From Branchiibius cervicis (GTDB lineage: Bacteria > Actinomycetota > Actinomycetes > Actinomycetales > Dermatophilaceae): a stretch of DNA of 64,000 nt. The stretch's first letter is position 1; the number at the start of each line of letters is the position of its first letter. Made by a program: the position numbers and the translations under genes. The notes under the pieces were generated by a model. It did not search any database, was not told where the DNA came from, and saw only the letters and a program-made list of their open reading frames with translations. Positions 35,514 to 44,648 of the stretch are shown here, piece after piece. The stretch covers positions 620,001 through 684,000 of the forward strand of contig NZ_JBHSWJ010000002.1 in the NCBI RefSeq assembly GCF_042661605.1. The letters are read 5' to 3'.

Positions 35514-36767
35514 TCAGGTCAGGAGCGCGGCGGGCACCCAGAGGACGGCAGGTACGACGATGGCCAGGCTGACCGCCGTACCCAACAGGTAGCGGAAGAG
35601 TCGGTCCTGGTCCTTGGTGGCGGTGTTGGCGATGACGAGGGTTCCGGCGACATGGATCGGGTTCATCACCATCAATGCCGCGGGCACGCAGACCGCGATC
35701 AGCACCCAGATCAGACCGGCCTGGTCGCCGAACGACACGAATACCAAGGGCGTCATCAGGCCGAAGATCCCAATCGTGGAGCTTTCGATGTTGCACAGGA
35801 GCACGGTGATGTAGGCAATCACCAGGATCAGCAGCGCTCCGGTGCCGATGTGCTCCAGGCCGCGCTCGATGGAGTCCATCGTGCCGACGTCCTTCATCAG
35901 GCCCAGGTAGGTCAGCAGACCGGTCAACAGCAGGATGCTCGGCCACGGAATACGCCCCAGGATCGCCCGTTCGCTGGGCCGGAAGACCAGCTGCAGCACG
36001 ACCACGACCACCATCGAGGTGATGCCGACATCGGTTTTGAAGACGACGACGCAGACCACGAAGGCCAGCAGGCCGACGGCACTGGCCCATGCGTAGGCAG
36101 GGGTTGCCGACGAGGCGCTCGATGAGTCCTGCGCAGGCGCCGGTTCGGGAGCGAACTGGCGCCCCTTCCGGGCTCGCGCGCGATCGATGACCTGCAGGAC
36201 GGCCACCACGATGATGGCCGCACCCATCGACGCCGCCCACAGCGCCCAGGTGTTGTAGTGCACGCCGGCCTTGTCAGCCGCGGTCTTGATGACTGCCCCG
36301 GTGGGGTTGAGCGGTGACAAGCCGGCGCTGTTGGCGCCAATGATGACGCCCAGTTCGCACAGCAGGAAACTGGCGCGATAGCGCGTCGTGACGTGCGCGA
36401 TCATCGGCACCAGGAAAGCGATCGGCGCGGTCGAGAATGCGCCGGCTGTCGAAAAAGCCGCTGCCAGGAAGAACCCCGCCCACGGGAGCAACCAGGTCCG
36501 GTCACCGACCGTCGCGTAGACCCGTTCGACGATCACCGCGAGTGCACCGCTGCGTTCCAGGTGTGCGAACAACATCGACACCCCGGCGATGAGGACCACC
36601 AGATTGCCCGGGAAGGACTTGTACAACGTGTCAGCGTCGACTCCCGAGATCAGCATCACCGGGAACGCGGCGGCCAGCGCGAGAACTCCGATGTTGATCC
36701 GTCGCCAGATGGCAATGACGAGGACGCCCGCTAGGAGGATCAGCGACAACAGTTGGACGAATGACAC
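35514..36767 (-). CDS. MatC-like / SLC13-type carboxylate carrier
   Basis: The 417-residue protein has about 11 helices. The N-terminus (SLILLAGVLVIAIWRRINIGVLALAAAFPVML and YKSFPGNLVVLIAGVSMLFAHLERSG) matches the MatC dicarboxylate carrier N-domain of the ion transporter superfamily. STAPIAFLVPMIAH and the repeated NPIHVAGTLVIANTA are the hairpin-loop signatures. Substrates are usually malonate or dicarboxylates. It starts at GTG 36767 with AAGGAG upstream, is cotranscribed with kynU, and is divergent from the DinB gene. Confidence 0.82.
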   Translation of the reverse strand: MSFVQLLSLILLAGVLVIAIWRRINIGVLALAAAFPVMLISGVDADTLYKSFPGNLVVLIAGVSMLFAHLERSGALAVIVERVYATVGDRTWLLPWAGFFLAAAFSTAGAFSTAPIAFLVPMIAHVTTRYRASFLLCELGVIIGANSAGLSPLNPTGAVIKTAADKAGVHYNTWALWAASMGAAIIVVAVLQVIDRARARKGRQFAPEPAPAQDSSSASSATPAYAWASAVGLLAFVVCVVVFKTDVGITSMVVVVVLQLVFRPSERAILGRIPWPSILLLTGLLTYLGLMKDVGTMDSIERGLEHIGTGALLILVIAYITVLLCNIESSTIGIFGLMTPLVFVSFGDQAGLIWVLIAVCVPAALMVMNPIHVAGTLVIANTATKDQDRLFRYLLGTAVSLAIVVPAVLWVPAALLT

Positions 36768-36837
36768 GGGAACTCCTTCGGTCTGTGCATTGCCACACTA
36801 TGAGAGGTCGACCCGGGGCCTGTGCCAGAGTGCTGAC

Positions 36838-37308
36838 GTGGCGGATTGGATGCAGGCATGTCAGGACACCAGCGAACGCTGTTGGACCGCGATAGCCGTG
36901 ATCGTGACGGAGCTCGGTGATCCGGCGGTCAACCGGCGGCCGCGGCTGGAAGGCGCCAACTCGGCGTACGCGATCGTCCATCACTGCATCGAGATGAGTC
37001 GTTGGTGGCTGGGCACTTTCGGCTGCGGCCTGGGTCTGCCGCGGGACCGCAGCGGCGAGTTCCGGGCGAGCGGCACGGCCGACGAATTGCTGGACAGGAT
37101 CGCGCAGGTTCGTGCCGATACCGCCGGTTGGATGGAACAGATCACCGCGGATGGGATCACCGGACGGGACGCCCGGGGCACCACGGCGAGCGTCGATCTG
37201 GAAACAGTGACGCCGCAGTGGGTCGTCCTGCATGTGATTCACGAGCTTGCGCAGCACCTTGGTCAACTCGAACTCACTCGTGATGTGCTGGGATGGGCCC
37301 ATGACTGA
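36838..37308 (+). CDS. DinB-like family protein
   Basis: The 156-residue four-helix-bundle protein has VHHCIEMSRWWLG and a C-terminal HVIHELAQHLGQLELTRD, giving the three-His metal pattern of DinB/mycothiol-S-transferase-like proteins (His near 46, and the pair in HELAQHLGQ). Since mycothiol genes are likely present, a thiol-transferase or isomerase role is possible but unproven. It starts at GTG 36838 (ATG 36850 also possible) and overlaps the SRPBCC gene by 8 nt. Confidence 0.82.
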   Translation: MADWMQACQDTSERCWTAIAVIVTELGDPAVNRRPRLEGANSAYAIVHHCIEMSRWWLGTFGCGLGLPRDRSGEFRASGTADELLDRIAQVRADTAGWMEQITADGITGRDARGTTASVDLETVTPQWVVLHVIHELAQHLGQLELTRDVLGWAHD

Positions 37309-37744
37309 GTTACGCCGGGTGTCCGCCAGCCGGGTGATCGACGCCCCCGCAGCGACCGTCTTCGAGCTCATCGCCGACCCGGCCAACCAACCGCGATGGG
37401 ACGGCAACGACAACCTCGGCCACGCGGATGCCGGGCAACGCGTGCACGCGGTAGGCGACGTTTTTGTCATGCACCTCAACAACGGCAACGTGCGCGAAAA
37501 CCACGTTGTGGCTTTCGATGAGGGTCGCGTCATCGCATGGCGACCCTCGGAGGTGGGCGGGGCCTCACCAGGACATGAATGGCGTTGGGAGATCAAGCCG
37601 TTGAGCCCTACAAGTGCCGAGGTCACGCACGTCTACGACTGGTCTGACCTCACCGACGAGAAGCGATTGGTGCGCGCTCGGGCTACCGGGCCCGATCAGT
37701 TGCGCGCGTCCTTGGACCGGCTCGCCGCTTTAGCGGAGGCGTAG
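37301..37744 (+). CDS. SRPBCC (START-like) family protein
   Basis: This 147-residue helix-grip protein shows RVIDAPAATVFELIADPANQPRWDG at the N-terminus and a C-terminal helix (LRASLDRLAALAEA). VITAWRP and EWRWEIKPLSPTSAEVTHVYDW form the hydrophobic cavity strands. Such polyketide-cyclase-like proteins bind lipophilic ligands; function unknown. ATG 37301 overlaps the DinB gene 3' end, so the pair is an operon. It ends 3 nt from a convergent stop. Confidence 0.85.
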   Translation: MTELRRVSASRVIDAPAATVFELIADPANQPRWDGNDNLGHADAGQRVHAVGDVFVMHLNNGNVRENHVVAFDEGRVIAWRPSEVGGASPGHEWRWEIKPLSPTSAEVTHVYDWSDLTDEKRLVRARATGPDQLRASLDRLAALAEA

Positions 37745-37747
37745 CCC

Positions 37748-38173
37748 TCAGGGCAGCCTGCGAGCGGCACCCAGATACCGATCCGTTATCCGCCGCTGGA
37801 CCAACGACGTCAGGGGAGTGCCGATCCGGGCCCACCAGGTCGCCGGCCGCGAGCGGGCCGAGACGGTGAACCGCACTGAGCCGTCGGCGTCCTGCCGGAG
37901 CGTGAAGGTTTCCTCGCCCTCTTCGGGGTGTCCCGGTAGTGCTCGGTAGGTGAACCCGTCCTCGGTGATTGCAATGACCTGCACGGGAGCAGTTACCCGC
38001 ACGATGCCCCAGGCCCAGATCAGCGTTGCGTTCTGACCCAGTGTGATCGGGCAGCAGGGGGTGACCCGCAGCCCTGCGTCCCGGTGAACCTGCCAGTTGA
38101 ACAGGGCCGCTCGAGCCCCCGCCACGTTGCGGGAATCCAGCACGACGGAGCGTTCGAATTCGTGCCAGGCCAT
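37748..38173 (-). CDS. DUF1990 family protein
   Basis: The 141-residue protein matches DUF1990 (WAWGIVRVTAPVQVIAITEDGFTYRALPGHPEEGEETFTL; FTVSARSRPATWWARIGTPLTSLVQRRITDRYL). Function is unknown. ATG 38173 overlaps the peptidase E stop by one base (TGATG), implying coupled translation; GTG 38176 is an alternative. Confidence 0.85.
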   Translation of the reverse strand: MAWHEFERSVVLDSRNVAGARAALFNWQVHRDAGLRVTPCCPITLGQNATLIWAWGIVRVTAPVQVIAITEDGFTYRALPGHPEEGEETFTLRQDADGSVRFTVSARSRPATWWARIGTPLTSLVQRRITDRYLGAARRLP

Positions 38174-38898
38174 CACAATCGCCGTACGTCGATCGCGTCC
38201 TCTTGCGCGCCGTCACCCGACCGGGTGACGAAGTACGCGCCGCCGGAACCGGTTTCAGCCACGGCCTCCGCGAACGAGGTACCGCGATACACGATCCCGA
38301 CCCCGTCATCGGTGCAGTAGCTGTCCGGTAGGGTCCCGTCGGCAACGAGCGATTGCAGCAGCGGCCGGCGTCGTTCCTCGGTGTCGTAGTGCACGCCGTT
38401 CCCGTAGGGCAGCAGTCCCAGTCCATCGGTGATGGGCGCCAGCTGCGGGCCGAAGGAATCGGTGGTCCCGCCCACGTGCCAACAGATCGAGCCGGCTGAC
38501 ACTCCGGTCAGCACGACGCCGGCCCGCCACGCGTTGCGCAACGCGACGTCGACGCCGTGCACCCGCCACACCGCCAACAGGTTCGCTACGGAACCGCCCA
38601 TCACCCACACCACGTCCTGGGTCAACAGGTGCTCCTCGATGGAGGACACGTTGGGCATGCCGAACAGTTGGAGGTGGGACACGGCGTACCCCGCGACCCG
38701 GCCGGCTTCGGACAGGTTGTGCATGACCATGGGGTTGTCACCCACCGCGGTGGAGATGAAGCAGACCCTCGGTGCGCGCCCCGCGACCCCCGAAAGGTCG
38801 ACGGCATAGGTGGTGAGTGGCGCGAACTCCCAGTAAGTGCGCTCACCGGAGCGCAGTCCGCCGGAGGTGGCCAGAATGGTCGGCTCAGGCGCGGTCAT
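38173..38898 (-). CDS. Peptidase E-like (family S51) peptidase
   Basis: The 241-residue protein has the class I glutamine amidotransferase-like fold of peptidase E. The nucleophile Ser lies in LTGVSAGSICWH, with VWVMGGSVANLLAVWR before it and DGLGLLPYGNGVHYD after. E. coli PepE cleaves Asp-X dipeptides; some relatives are cyanophycinases. It is divergent from the glutathione peroxidase gene with 23 nt between the starts. Confidence 0.9.
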   Translation of the reverse strand: MTAPEPTILATSGGLRSGERTYWEFAPLTTYAVDLSGVAGRAPRVCFISTAVGDNPMVMHNLSEAGRVAGYAVSHLQLFGMPNVSSIEEHLLTQDVVWVMGGSVANLLAVWRVHGVDVALRNAWRAGVVLTGVSAGSICWHVGGTTDSFGPQLAPITDGLGLLPYGNGVHYDTEERRRPLLQSLVADGTLPDSYCTDDGVGIVYRGTSFAEAVAETGSGGAYFVTRSGDGAQEDAIDVRRL

Positions 38899-38921
38899 AC
38901 TCCGACTCTAGAGTGAGGGTC

Positions 38922-39392
38922 ATGAGCATCCTCGACGAATCCATCGCCCGTCTCGACGGCACGCCGGGCACCCTGCGGGACCTGACCGGCGGCCAGCCGG
39001 CCCTCCTGGTCAATGTGGCCTCCAAGTGCGGCCTGACCCCGCAGTACACCGCTTTGGAGCAACTCGAGAAGGACTATGCCGACAACGGATTCGCGGTCGT
39101 CGGCTTCCCGTGCAACCAGTTCAACGGGCAGGAGCCGGGTTCTGCCGACGAGATCGCCGAGTTCTGCAGCGCCACCTACGGGGTGACGTTCCCGTTGAGC
39201 GAGAAGATCGAGGTCAATGGTGAGGGCCGCCACCCGATCTACCGCACACTGATCGGCGACGGCGAGGACATCGAGTGGAACTTCGCCAAATTCCTGATCG
39301 ACGCTGACGGCAACGTCGTCGCCCGGTTCGGATCACGCACCGAACCCGACGCGCCCGAGGTCGTCACCGCGATCCAGCAGGTGATCGCCTAG
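38922..39392 (+). CDS. Glutathione peroxidase-family (thiol) peroxidase
   Basis: This 156-residue enzyme has peroxidatic Cys in NVASKCGLTPQY, second Cys in FPCNQFNGQEPG, the Gln, and Trp in WNFAKFLID. It carries Cys, not selenocysteine. In actinobacteria such enzymes reduce peroxides with thioredoxin or mycothiol systems. ATG 38922 follows GAGTGAGGG. Its stop overlaps the convergent permease stop by four bases. Confidence 0.94.
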   Translation: MSILDESIARLDGTPGTLRDLTGGQPALLVNVASKCGLTPQYTALEQLEKDYADNGFAVVGFPCNQFNGQEPGSADEIAEFCSATYGVTFPLSEKIEVNGEGRHPIYRTLIGDGEDIEWNFAKFLIDADGNVVARFGSRTEPDAPEVVTAIQQVIA

Positions 39393-40873
39393 ACCGTCAG
39401 ACCGCGGTTGAGGGCAGCGGTGGTGTCGACCGATGGTCCGAGGTCGACCAGGTCCGACTCCACCGGCGCGTCCGGTTCGCCGCGTTTGAGCATCCGGTTG
39501 GCCACTGGATAGAGCGCCACGCCCAGCACCAGGATGATGATGCCGATCCAGAAGGCGGCCGGCTCGTCGGTGAAGGTGCTCCATGCCAGCCAGATCGTGA
39601 AGATCAGCGGGAAGACCACCAGGGACAGCGCTCCCGCCATGCCACCGGGGACCTTGTAGGGCCGCACCATGCCCGGCAGTTTGCGGCGCAGCGCGATGAA
39701 CGCGGCGAACTCCAGCAGAATGGCCGCCATGTTGGTCAGCACGTCGGCGTCGACCAACGCGGAAAAGTCCATGGTGCAGAAGATCGCGAAGATGACCACG
39801 GACAACACGATGGCGGCCACGGGGGTCTTGTACTTCGGGTGGTCCTTGGCGACCCAGCGCGGTAAGTAACCGTCCGCCGCGAGGACCCGCGGCACTCGTG
39901 AGCCGCTCATCAACAGCGAGGAGAAGAGGCCGATCTGGGCGATACCGACACCGAAGGCGATCAGCAGCCCGAGCCAGTGGCCCGCGAGCAGCGTTCCCAC
40001 AGAGGCGAAGTCGCCGTCCGCCCAGTCACCCAGATCTTCGTGCAACCCCGAACCGAGCGCCGCCATCATCGGCAGTACGTAGCTCACGGTGATCAACGGG
40101 ATCGCGATGAGCAGGGCCCGACGGAAGGTGCGGGCCGGTCTGTCGACCTCCGCCAACAGCGTCGAGGGGTTCTCCCAGCCGATGTAGTTCCAGATCACGA
40201 TGCCCAGGCATGCCCCGAACGCGCTGAACGACGTCTGGTCGGGCAGGGTGAACGGCGAGACGACCTTGTCCCAGCTGTTGTGCTGGAAGTTGTGCACGAT
40301 GCCGTAGACCGACAAGACCGCGAACGGCACCATGACGACGACGAACAGCAGCAGCGAGCTGTCGCCGACCACCCGCGAGCCCCGGATGTTGAGCGCGGCC
40401 AGGATGACCATGAAGACGACCGCGACCATCCAGTGCGTGTCGACACTGAACTGGCCGTCGAAGAAGGAGAACAACACTCCCTGGCCGCGTTCGGCCGGAG
40501 ACCAGTAGGTCGCTAGATAGTCGGCGAAGACGATCGGGTAGAGCGCGGTGTCCAGGAAGCTGTTCATCCATTGCCAGGCGCCCTCGGTGAAGCCGGCGAA
40601 CCGGCCCAGGCCGGCCTTGACCCAGTAGTAGTAGCCGCCCTCGACCGGCATGGCCGAGCCCAGCTCCGCCGCCATCAGGGACACCGGGATGCCGAAGACC
40701 ACCGGGATCAACAGCAGCATCAGCATCGTCATACCCGCGCCGCCGCTGCTGATCGACTCCTCGAGCCCGAACGGGCCGCCGGACACGCTGAAGAAGATGA
40801 TCCCGACCAACGGCAGGGTCTTCAGCTGCCGGGATAGGACGTGAACTGTCCGCAGCTCTCGGTCAGACGTCAT
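39389..40873 (-). CDS. APC superfamily amino acid/polyamine permease
   Basis: The 494-residue transporter has 12 helices and starts TLPLVGIIFFSVSGGPFGLEESI, the APC helix-1 motif, with GWENPSTLLAEVDRPARTF and VPRVLAADGYLPRW as conserved inner loops. Related to basic amino-acid/polyamine antiporters. ATG 40873 is chosen because it overlaps the restored stop of the flavoprotein gene by four bases. Together the two suggest uptake and oxidation of an amine or amino acid. Confidence 0.9.
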   Translation of the reverse strand: MTSDRELRTVHVLSRQLKTLPLVGIIFFSVSGGPFGLEESISSGGAGMTMLMLLLIPVVFGIPVSLMAAELGSAMPVEGGYYYWVKAGLGRFAGFTEGAWQWMNSFLDTALYPIVFADYLATYWSPAERGQGVLFSFFDGQFSVDTHWMVAVVFMVILAALNIRGSRVVGDSSLLLFVVVMVPFAVLSVYGIVHNFQHNSWDKVVSPFTLPDQTSFSAFGACLGIVIWNYIGWENPSTLLAEVDRPARTFRRALLIAIPLITVSYVLPMMAALGSGLHEDLGDWADGDFASVGTLLAGHWLGLLIAFGVGIAQIGLFSSLLMSGSRVPRVLAADGYLPRWVAKDHPKYKTPVAAIVLSVVIFAIFCTMDFSALVDADVLTNMAAILLEFAAFIALRRKLPGMVRPYKVPGGMAGALSLVVFPLIFTIWLAWSTFTDEPAAFWIGIIILVLGVALYPVANRMLKRGEPDAPVESDLVDLGPSVDTTAALNRGLTV

Positions 40874-42227
40874 GAGTCGAACCCCAACCCGAACCGGTCC
40901 AAGGTCCGCAGCCACAGGTTGCGGTGGCCCTCATGTGAGTCCGCCCGGGCCAACGACGCCCGGGTCAGCTGAATCCCCGTGTAGGCAAGAGGTTCTGGTG
41001 GGAAGGGCAACGGTTTCGTCGTTACCAGGGGGATCGGGTGATCTCGGTGTCCTTGCCGTCGAGCAGGTCCAGCATCGCCTGGGCGCCGAATCGCGTTGCC
41101 CCGACACCCAATCCGGTGTAACCCATCGCGTACGCGACCCGGCCGTCCATCGCTGTGTCGATGAACGCGAAGAACCGGGTACAGGTGTCGATGGCCCCGC
41201 CCCAGCGGTGGCTGAACCGTAGCCCCGCCAGTTGCGGGAACGTCTCGACGAAGTGCGCAGCGAGCGTCTCGAACGTCGCCGGCCGGTCGTCGTACTCCGG
41301 CTTGATCTTGCGGCCGAAGTGATAGATGGCGTCGTAGCCGCCCCACAGGATCCGGTTGTCCGCGGACAGGCGGTAGTAGTGGAACTGGTTGCCGGCGTCG
41401 CCGAAGCCCTGCCGGTTGCGCCAACCGATCGAGTCCAGTTGCGCGTCGCTCAGCGGCTCGGTCATCAGCACGTAGTCGTAGACCGGGACGGTGTAGAGCC
41501 GCAGCCGCCGCAGCAGTGGCTGGAAAACGTTGGTGCCGAGGGCAACCCGGTCGGCGTGCACGGTCCCGTGGTCGGTGCCCAAGGCGATGCGCGACCCGGC
41601 CGACAGTGAGCGGACCGGGGTGTTCTCCACGATACGTACGCCGAGTGCCTCCGCGGCGTCCGCCAGCCCCCAGGCGAGCTTGGCCGGGTTGAGCATTGCG
41701 ACACCGGTCTTGTCCCAGACGCCGCCCAGGAACGTGGGGGAGTCCAGTTCGGCGCGCACCTCCTGCGCGGTCATGACGTCGTCGCCGAGTTCGGCCAGCT
41801 GATGGGACTGCGTGGCGACGTCGATCTCACCGGTGCGTTCGAAATCGCAGTCGATGCCCAGGTTCCGCACCGTGGCTTCGATGGCGTCGAGGTTGGCCAT
41901 GCCGAGGGCTTGGATCCCCGGCATCGCCGCCTCACCGAAGCGGGACAGGCCATTGTCGTAGCCGTGCGTCAGGTCTGCCGCGCAGAAGCCGCCGTTGCGA
42001 CCGGTCGCGGCCCACGCGAGGCGATCGCCCTCCAACAGCACGACATCGCGGGAGGGGTCGGCCTCCTTGGCCAACAGTGCCGTCCACAGGCCGCTGAATC
42101 CGCCGCCGACGACCGCCAGGTCACACGTAACGTCGCCGGTCAGAGCCGGTCGCGGGGCTGGCCGGTCGGGAGTGTCCAACCAGAACGGAATCCGTCGCGC
42201 ATCGCGGTATAGATGCTCATAAGCCAC
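40870..42227 (-). CDS. FAD-dependent amine/amino acid oxidase-like flavoprotein (frame broken near 41028-41032)
   Basis: This DAO-family enzyme resembles gamma-glutamylputrescine oxidase (PuuB/OrdL). It has FAD motif LAVVGGGFSGLWTALLA, GRNGGFC, and C-terminal MGYTGLGVGATRFG. The frame from ATG 42227 stops at 41022 after 401 residues. Adding one base in the five-base run at 41028-41032 restores the family C-terminus (TTKPLPFPPEPL...SHEGHRNLWLRTLDRFGLGFDS) and a stop at 40870, giving 452 residues. The restored stop then overlaps the permease start (ATGA), strong support for the longer form. Confidence 0.88.
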
Positions 42228-42327
42228 TGTGATATTGCTCCAACGCTTCGGTTTCGTTCGTGGGCCGGAATGATTTACTCACAATCCGCGGTGCCAGGCA
42301 AGGGTTCGCGGATGGTTCGATGCAGGA

Positions 42328-43503
42328 ATGCATTGGCCCACCGCTGCCGTGGTCGCGGCCTTCTTCGTCTTCCTGTGGGCCGCGGTCGCCCTCCACCGCC
42401 GGCAGAGCGCGACCGGTTTCGTGTCCGATGTCGATCGCGCGACCTACCGCACCCTGCGCACCGCGGCCGACGCGGCCGGTGACCTCGGCGAGGGCCTGAC
42501 CCCGGACGGCGCTGCCCGTGCGGCGCGGCCGCTGCAGGCGATCCTGGGTACGCCCGCTGTGGCGCTGGGGGATCTGAGCGGGGTGCTGGCTTGGGAGGGC
42601 GCCGGGGAAGCCCACCATCGACGTACGGCGCCCGCTCACCTCCGCCGGGCGATCGAGACGGGCCGCACGGTCCTGATCGATCCCGGCGACCTGGTGTGCG
42701 CCGACCCGGACTGTCCGATCCGCAGCGGTCTGGTGACCCCGCTGGTGGTCGACCAGCGAGTGGTCGGCACCCTCGCGGCGTACGGGCCGCAGACCGGCCC
42801 CGGCCTGGTACGCGCCACCGAGCAGGTCGCCGGGTACGTCTCCTCCCAGCTGGAGGTCGCCGAGGTGGGGCGTGAGCGCACCCGCGCCATGGCGGCGGAA
42901 CTGCGGGCGTTGCGCGCGCAGATCAGTCCGCATTTCATCTACAACAGCCTGACCGCGATCGCCTCCTTCGTACGCACCGATCCTGACCGCGCCCGGGATC
43001 TGCTGCTGGAATTCGCCGACTTCACCCGCTACTCACTGCGCGGTGGGGAGTTCACCACGCTCGCCGACGAATTGCGCAACGTGCAGCGCTACCTGGAGCT
43101 GGAGCAGGCGCGGTTCGGGGACCGGCTGCAGATCGAGCTGTTGATCGCGCCCGAGGTCCTGCCGGTCGCGCTGCCCTACCTGGCCGTCCAGCCGCTGGTG
43201 GAGAACGCGGTCCGGCACGGGCTGGCCGCCAAGGAAGGGGTCGGCGTCCTCAGCATCACCGCCCGGGACGCCGGCCCGGTGGCTGAGATCGTCATCGAGG
43301 ACGACGGCGTCGGGGCCGATCCGCAGACCATCCAGCGGACCCTGGACGGTCAGGGTTCGGACTCCATCGGGCTGGGCAACGTGGACGCGCGGATGCGGGA
43401 GGTCTACGGCGATTCCTACGGCCTGGTCGTCGAGACCGCGCCGGGTGAGGGCGCGAAGGTGACTCTTCACGTGCCCAAGTTCGCGGAGCACGTGCACGCG
43501 TGA
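42328..43503 (+). CDS. LytS-type sensor histidine kinase
   Basis: The 391-residue kinase has one N-terminal membrane helix (~5-22), a GAF-like sensor region (~40-175), the phosphoacceptor box ISPHFIYNSLTAIASFVR with His202, and a C-terminal ATPase (PLVENAVRHGL, EDDGVGADP, GLGNVDARM). This is the LytS/YehU (HPK8) type. It is followed 14 nt later by its LytTR regulator and then by transporter genes, as in carbon-acid sensing systems such as BtsSR. A candidate GCAGGA ribosome site precedes ATG 42328. Confidence 0.93.
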   Translation: MHWPTAAVVAAFFVFLWAAVALHRRQSATGFVSDVDRATYRTLRTAADAAGDLGEGLTPDGAARAARPLQAILGTPAVALGDLSGVLAWEGAGEAHHRRTAPAHLRRAIETGRTVLIDPGDLVCADPDCPIRSGLVTPLVVDQRVVGTLAAYGPQTGPGLVRATEQVAGYVSSQLEVAEVGRERTRAMAAELRALRAQISPHFIYNSLTAIASFVRTDPDRARDLLLEFADFTRYSLRGGEFTTLADELRNVQRYLELEQARFGDRLQIELLIAPEVLPVALPYLAVQPLVENAVRHGLAAKEGVGVLSITARDAGPVAEIVIEDDGVGADPQTIQRTLDGQGSDSIGLGNVDARMREVYGDSYGLVVETAPGEGAKVTLHVPKFAEHVHA

Positions 43504-43517
43504 AATAGGTTGGACCC

Positions 43518-44273
43518 GTGAGTCCTGTGTCGCCCATCACACCCTCTGCACCGTTGCGGGTGCTGGTGGTCGACGATGAGGCTCCTGCCCGGGACGAGTT
43601 GGTACATCTGCTCGCGGCCGACGACCGCATCGGGCCCGTCCACGCCGCGGCCAGCGGGTCGGAGGCGCTGCGCATCCTGGACGCTCAGGAGATCGACGTC
43701 GTCTTCAGCGACGTGAGCATGCCCGGCCTCGACGGCATGGACCTGACCCGGGTCATCGCCCGGTTCGCGCAGCGGCCCCAGGTCGTGCTGGTGACCGCGC
43801 ATCAGCAGTACGCCGTCGACGCGTTCGCCTTGCAGGTCGCCGACTACCTGATGAAGCCCGTGCGGGCCGAGCGCCTGGCCGAAGCGGTACGTCGGGTCAG
43901 CGGTGCCCGAGCCCTCCCGGGCCCGCAGGAGCCGGCATCGGATGAGGAAACCATCCCGGTCGAGCGCGCCGGAGTGACCCGGTTCGTACGACGCGACGAG
44001 ATCCGGTACGTCCAAGCGCAGGGGGACTACGCGCGGTTGCACACCGACACCGACTCCTACCTGGTGCGCATCCCGCTGGCCACTCTCGAACAGCGCTGGG
44101 AAGCAGCCGGATTCATCCGTATTCACCGCAGCATCCTGGTCTCGACCAGATACGTCGGTCAGGTGCGGATGCGCGACGGCCACTGCACGGTCGTCGTCGA
44201 CGGCGAGGAACTCAGCGTCAGTCGGCGGCACACGCGGGCGCTGCGCGACCGTCTCCTGCGGCAAACCGGCTGA
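43518..44273 (+). CDS. LytTR-family response regulator
   Basis: The 251-residue protein has a receiver domain (VLVVDDEAPARDEL, phosphoacceptor Asp65 in FSDVSMPGLDGMD, signalling Lys in DYLMKP) and a C-terminal LytTR DNA-binding domain (~150-250: GVTRFVRRDEIRYVQAQGDYARLHT; IRIHRSILVSTRYV). It would be phosphorylated by the upstream kinase and activate neighbouring transporter genes by binding imperfect direct repeats, none of which I could firmly locate. Confidence 0.94.
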   Translation: MSPVSPITPSAPLRVLVVDDEAPARDELVHLLAADDRIGPVHAAASGSEALRILDAQEIDVVFSDVSMPGLDGMDLTRVIARFAQRPQVVLVTAHQQYAVDAFALQVADYLMKPVRAERLAEAVRRVSGARALPGPQEPASDEETIPVERAGVTRFVRRDEIRYVQAQGDYARLHTDTDSYLVRIPLATLEQRWEAAGFIRIHRSILVSTRYVGQVRMRDGHCTVVVDGEELSVSRRHTRALRDRLLRQTG

Positions 44274-44274
44274 C

Positions 44275-44648
44275 ATGGCCGAGTCCCGCCGGGTGCGGAT
44301 CACCAGTTCCGCGACCGCTGCCCGAGCCCCCGAAACCGCCCGCGCGCAGTCGAACTGCGGGAGCAGAGCGACGTCGGGGAGGTGTACCTCGCCGGGTTGA
44401 TGCGCGCCCAGCTACGGCTGAGCCTGACGGTCCTGGCGGTGGGCGCCCTGGTGCTCGGCGGACTGCCGCTCGCCTTTTCCCTGGTGCCGGCCATCGGCAC
44501 CACGCGCATCGCCGGGATCGGCGTGCCCTGGTGGTTGCTCGGTGTTCTGGTGTACCCGGCCGCCTATCTGGCCGCCCGGTTCTACGTGCGGGCCAGTACC
44601 CGCATCGAGCAACAGTTCGCCGATGCCGTCGCGGAGGACAGTGCGTGA
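44275..44648 (+). CDS. Small membrane protein, symporter partner (frame broken near 44327-44331)
   Basis: The ATG at 44275 opens MAESRRVRITSSATAARAP, while the rest (REQSDVGEVYLAGLMRAQLRLSLTVLAVGALVLGG..., two membrane helices, then a charged end) lies in another frame to 44648. Adding one C to the C5 run at 44327-44331 joins them into 124 residues, the expected form of the small protein found before actinobacterial acetate-type symporters. Its stop overlaps the next GTG by three bases (GTGA). As written only an 88-residue product from GTG 44382 is possible. Confidence 0.75.

Noticed and set aside
36784..36798. CRP-like TGTGC-N4-CCACA before the MatC-like gene
   Set aside because: Spacing is 4 instead of 6 and both half-sites deviate.
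42228..42327. CRP-like half-sites between the flavoprotein and LytS kinase genes
   Set aside because: TGTGA and TCACA are present but far apart and not paired at the right distance.
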